Positions 57,150 to 63,302 of a DNA stretch of 63,302 nt are shown here, one piece after another; within the stretch, counting starts at the first letter, position 1, and every line of letters begins with the position of its first letter. The notes beneath the pieces are model-generated. The model saw only the letters and a list, made by a program, of their open reading frames with translations, had not been told where the DNA came from and searched no databases. The stretch comes from Pelargonium tetragonum (lineage: Eukaryota; Streptophyta; Magnoliopsida; Geraniales; Geraniaceae): positions 1-63,302 of the forward strand of contig JAYMTL010000119.1 in NCBI GenBank assembly GCA_036897445.1. The letters are read 5' to 3'. The position numbers were made by a program, and so were the translations under genes.

Positions 57150-60100
57150 CAGTCTATTTTCTTGTTTACCTTGATTTAGAGGTACTTGGGTTATAAAAAG
57201 TCAAAGGGGATTCTCTTTTTAAGGAGTAATGACTTAGTCTTCTTCTAGCTGGATGCACGTGAGTACTCTCAAACGGGTCAGCATAAGTTGAGAGCTTGCG
57301 ACTGAAAAGAGCTTTCATTTCTAAACCCAATAAAGAGAAAAGGGGGGGCAGTACTAAACTAAGGGTTAACTTCCTTGAGAAATTTACGGGTAAGTTTTTT
57401 CAAAACATTGATTGCTCACTTTTATATACAAACGAGTTTTCTAAAGACTTTGAGAGATAATTATTAACGCTACTAGAAACGAGATTTTCCTCTAGTTTTA
57501 TAATGAGGAAGTACTTTGTAGAGGGATACTTTTGGACCGGGGAAAATAAAAAAGAATCTCCTTTTTAAGAACTTGACCCTATGCAAGGCTGGTGATATAC
57601 ATATTCGAAACTTCTATAGAGTACTGCCAAGAGTCATACATTTTAACTAGGAAAGATGATTGATTTACATTTATTTAACAAAGCTACGTATTAAGCCACA
57701 ATCCGCGTATCCTACCGTAATTGACTCTATGAAAAAACACTTTTAAGGAATGTTAGCACGAGAGTCCCCTTCAAATTCAAACAATTATGGGAACTCCTTT
57801 TCCCCAGCCTCAGGGTTATTTGTGCGTCAAGGATTCACGATGTCCTCTAATTCATCATCCCAAGTCCTTTGTAAAAGCTTACTCATCTAAGCAAGCAGGG
57901 CCTTCTTAGATATAATAAAATGGATAAGGTTAGCTCAGTTTCCCCAGGAGTTTAAGTAAAGCTAGTGTCTTATTTTACTAAGAGTAGTTCCATTAGATTC
58001 TTACTATTTATGAGAGAATGGAATCTTAGAAACTTGCGCTTTGACTCTATATAGGACCTTGTGTTATTTGCTCTTGCATTTACAGATGGGGGAGAGGTCA
58101 ATGCAGTGAGATACGTGGAATGGGGCTTTTTCGAGGAATCAAACAAAGCTAAATTGTATCTTTATTTAGAAAAGATCTTTTTTAGTCACGAGTTTTTGAA
58201 TTTACTTAAATAGTAGTAATCATAATATAAAATCTTTAAGGTAGTTTAGTTAATAATAAAAAGAGTCCTACTCGTTAAGTTAAAGAGTGGGGGCCTTAAA
58301 GTACACAAGAGAACAATGCCCTAAGACTGCTTCGTACTATACTCAATGTGGGTTGAGGCGAGATCAAACAAGTAAAAAAGAGTTCCTTGTTCTAAAAGAC
58401 TCCTGAGGAGTTAAAATTCTCATTTTTATTAAAAAGAGGTGCCCTAAAATTTGAACAGTACATATTCATACCACATTGAATTGTTTAAGCTAGACCATAC
58501 ATAATTAAAGTCAAGCTTCTAAACTGGTGTGAAGTTAGAGTGGTTTACATTGAGCAGAAGTGTAAAATTTCGTTAGACTAAATTGAGTGATATTCGATTT
58601 TCTCAGAAGGGTTTCGTGTAATTTAACACTAAAGTAAGAACTTTTTGGCGAGCGGGCTTCCTTATAGGAAACTGCGGGTTCAAAGTCTTTACTTTAGGTA
58701 GGAGAGCCCAAAATAAGATAGAACCACTCTTATCTTAAAGAAAAAAAGGGTTGCTGGTTGTTAATTTGTCGTATAGAGGAAACCTTAACTAATTTCAAAT
58801 TCTAGTAGAGACCCCCTTTCAGCCTAATAAATCAAGTCATAAGTTCATTTCTTTTAATAAGTATCTCATTTAAGATTGCTCTTCATCAACTATACATCAA
58901 TCAGTTTATGAATTCTAATTACGCAAATGGTGCTTGCCAAGAATAATTAGGAATTTTTAGGAGGTTAAAACCGAACTACGGGTCTGTCCTTAAACTTCCT
59001 AGTTTTAACATACATATCGCTTATATCTTCGAACAAATGATAAATAGGAAACGTTAGGTAAACAACTTGACCTTACTGAGAGACTTAACCTTAGTGCTGA
59101 ATAAAGCATCTCAAAGGGGGATCCTTAAATTATAGGTGATAAGTTAATAAGGAGGATCCCTTGTGTTTTTTTCCAAGCAATTTATTCTAAAAAAAATGTA
59201 ATTAAGTTCAAAAGCACTAAAGATATAAAGAGAGATAGGGTATACGAATATTTATACAATATATGAGAGATTTAATGACATATAGAGCCCCCAAAAGGAA
59301 TTTGCACTTCGAAGTCATTCATTTAAGAGAGGTTTAATAATTCAATTTAGGGGATACCCCTAAGAAAGGGGCGATGCCTAGATTAGCCGCTTATGACAGG
59401 TGGTCTGCCTTGACTACAAGCCAGTTTAGAAAACGAATTTCCTGAATAGATCGAAACCCTTACCAAGGAAACCGAACAAGCAATTTGTATATTATATGAG
59501 ATTTGAGGCAATTTACTAATGGAGCTTTGTTTCACTAAAAGGACAAGCTTTCTTTATACTAGGTATCGATTAGTCCTCCTACTCTCCTCTTTCTCTATAA
59601 AAAAAAAAGGCACCGCATCTTCTCCCGAGAGCTCTTATGCCTAAGGAATTACTTATGCTTGTGTATTCCTAGGTTTTGATCTATTTGTTGCTACGATACC
59701 CTTGTGAAGTACTTAGAGTTTTTCTATATAATCTAAAGCAAAACCCCAGTACAAAGCTTTGTTCAAAGTACCCACCTAGAATGAATACCCTTTCTTGTAA
59801 GTTTATAAAGATAAAGGAGTCTCGTATGATAGACTTTTATGGGTGTCCCATCTTTAGTTTAGAGCTAACTTGAGGTATTTCATTCAGGACTTATATATAA
59901 ATGGGTAAAACTCTAGTGAAATGTCGCCAGGATAGAATGACTGCTGCTGAATATGGATAAGATTCTCGTGGGCTTATATCAACATATAATAAAATCTCTT
60001 GCGAGTACTTCTCGGGATACCACAAGAAAGATAATAGATCCTAAAAGAAAAAAGAGGTTTTTACCTGAAATTAAAGATTCAAGAGAGAGTAGACCAAGTA

Positions 60101-61700
60101 GCTAAGGAACTGAAAGTGAATTGGGCCCGCCCTTTCCGCCGGAATAAAACATAGGCACAATATAAGAATAAGAAAACTAGAACGGGTAAGTAAGACTTCA
60201 TATATTTACACGGGATATATTCTCCCTATTCGTCGGAATCCTTACTAGCTTTTACTAAGTATGCTTCACTATAACTCCTTTTGTTACCACTATCTATTTT
60301 GATGAAGACCCCCAAGCAAGAACAAGACTAAGTCACTGATAGGGATTAAAAAAAGATATTGGTATTTTACTAGAGTCATTCTTATAAAAGTGAATGCTCA
60401 AGAAATTTTATATCTTCGAAAAATTGTTTAAAGAGTCCCTTGGAATGAGTACTTCCGTGTTTACTGAATAAGATATTTGCCTAGCTCGAAATGAAAGTAA
60501 CACCTATAACTTAAACTCTGTTGGGGAGACGGATTCTTTTACTACCTTATCAAATTAAGCCACTTACACGTATACTAGTTAAAACTCCTATCTACACTAC
60601 AAGAAGAACTCCCCTTCTAAGCATCTAAAAACTAAGATTATTAAAAATTGAAATACCAAAAAGACCCATAAAGAAAGGGTAACTAGCGGACTGAAAGGAC
60701 TGGCCCTTCAGGGGAGCTCCTCACAAAATTGAACCTAGCTATTTCGAACAAGTACACGAGTCCAGTCTATCCTATAAACTGACATTTGTAGGCATATTAA
60801 GGGCATAGTAAATCTTGTAGTTTTACCTAGCTGTGGTGATGACATTAGTAAGATATGCTCTTCACTGAAATTGGGCCGGGTTCAAACCTTCTGTATTGTG
60901 TATATTCTTAAACGCATAAACCATGAAGCTCATAAGAGGACGACTCGCCTTTTCAAAGAAGATTAAGAATTATAAGGAATTCCTTTTTTTTCGAGGATTT
61001 TTTGGATCTTTCTTTTTATTTTATATGCAATCCTCCTCGAAAATTTGATTGGTAAGCTTATGCCTTTAATTTGATAACATGGGATACATACAACGAGTTC
61101 CTTGGAGGATCTTCCTACTTGTTCCATGTTAATAAGCAGGGGTTCAAGGCTATAGCAAGTACTAGCGCTACATAATACGAAAAAGAGTTTTGACTTCTTT
61201 TTAAATATTTAGTGATGAAGCGAAAACTCTTAACCTTAAACTTCATTTTTAATGTAAACCCTAAAACTTTGAGTGAAATCACAAAGGGGAATTCCTCTTA
61301 TTTCTCTGTATGTAAAAAAAAGGTTCCGCAAGCATCTAATCATAAAAGGGGTTTTTCTTAACATGTAATGTTCCCTTTTGGATTTGTACAAAATTGAATC
61401 GAGTCTCTTCATTTTTGAAAGAGTGTGTCAACTTATTCACGTATAAAATTGAAAGGAAGCTTTTTGGTTAGTGCTTTTACTTTAGGGTTTCTAATGCAGT
61501 CAATTCAAAATTTAGTGGATGGCTAAAATGACTTATACCCCTCTTCCCTGGTTAACTGAAAGATCCATAAGAAAGAAACCTGCTCTACCTTTAGAAGGAG
61601 GTTCAGTCTTAGCTTAGAGATAAAACCTTTCTTTAGTTCCGTAGATTCAGTTTGGTTTTGGCTTTGCTGTTAGGTATTCGAGGTTATCGCTTAGCTAAAC
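57150..61700. other. No recognisable gene
   Basis: Frames are at most 65 codons (59676-59873 plus). GGGCCGGGTTCAAACC near 60873-60888 and GCGGGTTCAAAGTC near 58674 look like isolated T-arms without the rest of a tRNA. I see nothing else. Confidence 0.45.
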
Positions 61701-61718
61701 AAAGCTTAAGTTGGATCT

Positions 61719-61760
61719 AGATTTACTAGGCTTCAGGTTAGGTTAAGGGAGTTGAGTAGT
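61719..61760 (+). repeat. Diverged repeat R5, copy b
   Basis: Partner of 38672-38720: AGATTTACTAGGCTTCAGGT then TAGGTTAAGG. It comes before R4 copy b, while R5 copy a comes after R4 copy a, so the order differs between the two regions. Confidence 0.35.
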
Positions 61761-61894
61761 CGGCGAGTAGGATATCATCTCAGTACTCTAAAAAGGTTAT
61801 TTAAAGAAATTAGAAAGGCTATAAAAAGGTTCCTATAGGTAGACTTAGATTGCCTCAATAGGTGATATTCGAGATTCTAAAACTTCTGAAGTCT

Positions 61895-61940
61895 TATACA
61901 TTTGAACCTGCGAGATTTTGACTGGAATTCGTTACCCCAA
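61895..61940 (-). other. tRNA-like segment (trnK- or trnL-like)
   Basis: On the minus strand GGTAACGAATTCC is followed by AGTCAAAATCTCGCAGGTTC then AAAT. CGCAGGTTCAA matches the T-arm of trnK exactly. AGTCAAAATCTCG matches the anticodon arm of trnL(CAA) (ACTCAAAATCTCG). The mixed signal argues for chance or heavy decay. Confidence 0.25.
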
Positions 61941-62814
61941 ATCTGTTATAAAATAGAAATGCTATATAAATAAACGAGATTGGAGCTAGCTTAAGCATTT
62001 CTTTAGCATTTCTTTGTATCTAACTATCTAAGCTTATTCATAGAACCCTTAGGAAACGATAGGAATTTCTTTACAACTTACAGACTGAACTATCTTCTCT
62101 TACTTAACCCCGAGATCTGGGAAATCCTTATATCTTTGGAACTCTATAAACTAGAGCAAATAAAGAAGAAACCAATTTTGATAGCACTCCCACGAAACAG
62201 AATTCCCTGTAACTTGCCGAGAAAGCTGCCTCGTATACTCATTCCATACCCTTCCTACTAGAAACTCCCAAAAAAGGATTCTGCCTTGGTTGGATTTGTT
62301 GCCCTTAGTTTTTTGAAAGTCTTTTTTTTCAGTTTTTATAGATTAGAGAACAGGAAGCTAAGAAAAATTGAAAGAGTTATAGTGAAAGGCTTGTCAGTAA
62401 GCGAGGGAAATTTTTGATAGGTGTCTTTATAATGTTATTGCTTGACTCTCCAGGGTCAATCTTGTTTGCTAAAGAGCCCGTTTCCAGTAAAGTAAATAGA
62501 GATCGCGGTCTTGTTGGCCATAGAATTTGGTACTCAGTTATACCAATAGACTAACTATACTGTATAAAGACTAAAGAGAGTAGCTATGAGTTCTTAGAGT
62601 TCCAAAGAGAGGTTTGTACTAAAACGAGTAAGATTGGTAGAGAGCAGCGGAGTCGAGCTCTAAAGAAAGAAAGTAAGAAGTAGAGAGAATTCCTAAGTTG
62701 ATATAGAAAAAGTAGGCTAGCTATACAGAAATGTAATCAAACTCCTCTAAAAGAGACAGAAGTTAGGTACAAGCAAGTGCAGGTATAGAGCTTATAGGGG
62801 AAGCTCTTGGTTTT

Positions 62815-63005
62815 CCTCTTGTCGGGTCGGGTATTTGTATTTACTATTAGCTTCACTTGAAATCTCAGGAATTCCATAGTTCACAAGTTTTGAATAGGTC
62901 TCATTGGAGCAAGTCTAGTTTAGAGTCTTTTTAGGGAATCCGGGAGTGGTTAGTACTTTCAATTGAATTGAAAGGTAAGCCTATAGGGATGGGAAGTTTC
63001 TTATG
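62815..63005 (+). repeat. Diverged repeat R4, copy b
   Basis: It is collinear with 37535-37735: GAAATCTCAGG, then GTCTCATTGGAGCAAG, then GGGAATCCGGGAGTGGTTAG then TACTT, then GAATTGAAAGG and AAGCCTATAGG. It lies within 500 bp of the right end, while other repeats paired with 37-40 kb begin at 1.7 kb from the left end. Confidence 0.55.
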
Positions 63006-63302
63006 AATGACAAGTACGAGGCCTGAGCTTATAGCCTTCTCATTTCTAAAAAGTAAAGTAGAGGGATCCGCAAACAAATAGGTCAATCCTGTATTCTAAG
63101 AGCCCGGAATGCGTCAAACCCTTTTCAATGAGAAAGTCAAGGATTTTTGGTAACTAAAAGGTTTTCCTAAGATCCCATTTTGGCGTTTCTTGAAAGTCTG
63201 CCTCTTTTTTAATTGAATTTGAGTGCTGAATAGGAAAGCAGTGCTAACAAAAGAGTGATACAGGATAAGAGAAACAAGTTTGGTTGAAATTGAGGGAAGT
63301 CT

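Noticed and set aside
58655-58690. T-arm-like GCGGGTTCAAAGTC
   Set aside because: Isolated T-loop word; the stem does not pair.
60870-60892. T-arm-like GCCGGGTTCAAACC
   Set aside because: No other tRNA part nearby; such words are expected by chance.
60931-60939. Plant mitochondrial CRTA-type promoter (CATAAGAGG)
   Set aside because: A nine-base word with one mismatch is expected by chance and no gene lies downstream.
1-63302. Synthetic or shuffled sequence
   Set aside because: Collinear diverged repeats with indels (R2, R4) and a 22-bp exact repeat would not survive shuffling.
1-63302. CRISPR arrays, insertion sequences, LTR or virus-like elements, mitochondrial plasmid polymerases
   Set aside because: No regular spacer array, terminal inverted repeats with a transposase, long terminal repeats or polymerase motifs were seen.

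Overview
I find no intact protein-coding, rRNA or tRNA gene in this 63.3 kb window. It is AT-rich (60-base rows counted by hand fall mostly near 32-38% GC). Open frames reach at most 128 codons, and most begin at TTG or GTG rather than ATG. With a stop chance of about 7% per codon at this composition, roughly six stop-to-stop stretches over 100 codons are expected by chance in six frames, which matches what is present. The best fit is gene-empty intergenic DNA from a greatly expanded organellar genome. My first guess is a plant mitochondrial chromosome of the kind described in fast-evolving multichromosomal species such as some Silene. The support is a trnQ-like relic, two trnS(GCU)-like relics and other tRNA-like scraps, diverged dispersed repeats, and no transposon or coding density. 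GC seems low for a flowering-plant mitochondrion, so this assignment is an inference.

Layout. 0-4.1 kb: G-rich, C-poor top strand with diverged repeats (R2, R3) that reappear at 37-40 kb. 4.2-5.1 kb: first copies of a lysine-rich composite repeat (R1) and a 20-bp perfect palindrome. 5-20 kb: featureless, apart from a GC-rich open island at 9.18-9.41 kb, an 88-bp-spaced direct repeat at 11.7 kb and G8/G9 runs at 12.1 and 12.8 kb. 19-28 kb: the densest group of tRNA-like relics. 30.5-38.3 kb: the main field of R1 copies on both strands, interrupted by a strongly G-poor tract at 31.9-34 kb. 37-40 kb: the second set of R2-R5 repeats. 43.3-44.8 kb: a second R1 cluster. 45-63 kb: mostly featureless, with hairpins, three tRNA-like scraps, one R1 copy at 56.5-57 kb and R4/R5 copies at the very end.

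The most interesting signal is R1. At about ten loci on both strands a low-complexity stretch translates into Lys/Ala/Thr/Ser-rich peptide. Several copies share the short peptide motifs ATG-x(n)-HK and PN-x(0-2)-KK, and two loci share KSRNT. At the clustered loci this is joined to a tRNA-like module (A-box and B-box look-alikes) and to a common tail. This looks like the decayed remains of a repeated unit that once encoded a basic peptide. I do not recognise it.

The second signal is an ancient, patchy segmental duplication. Repeats R5 and R4 at the right end and R3 and R2 at the left end all have partners at 37-40 kb in the same orientation. This would make sense if the molecule is circular and its two ends adjoin. 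All alignments were made by eye; none was computed.
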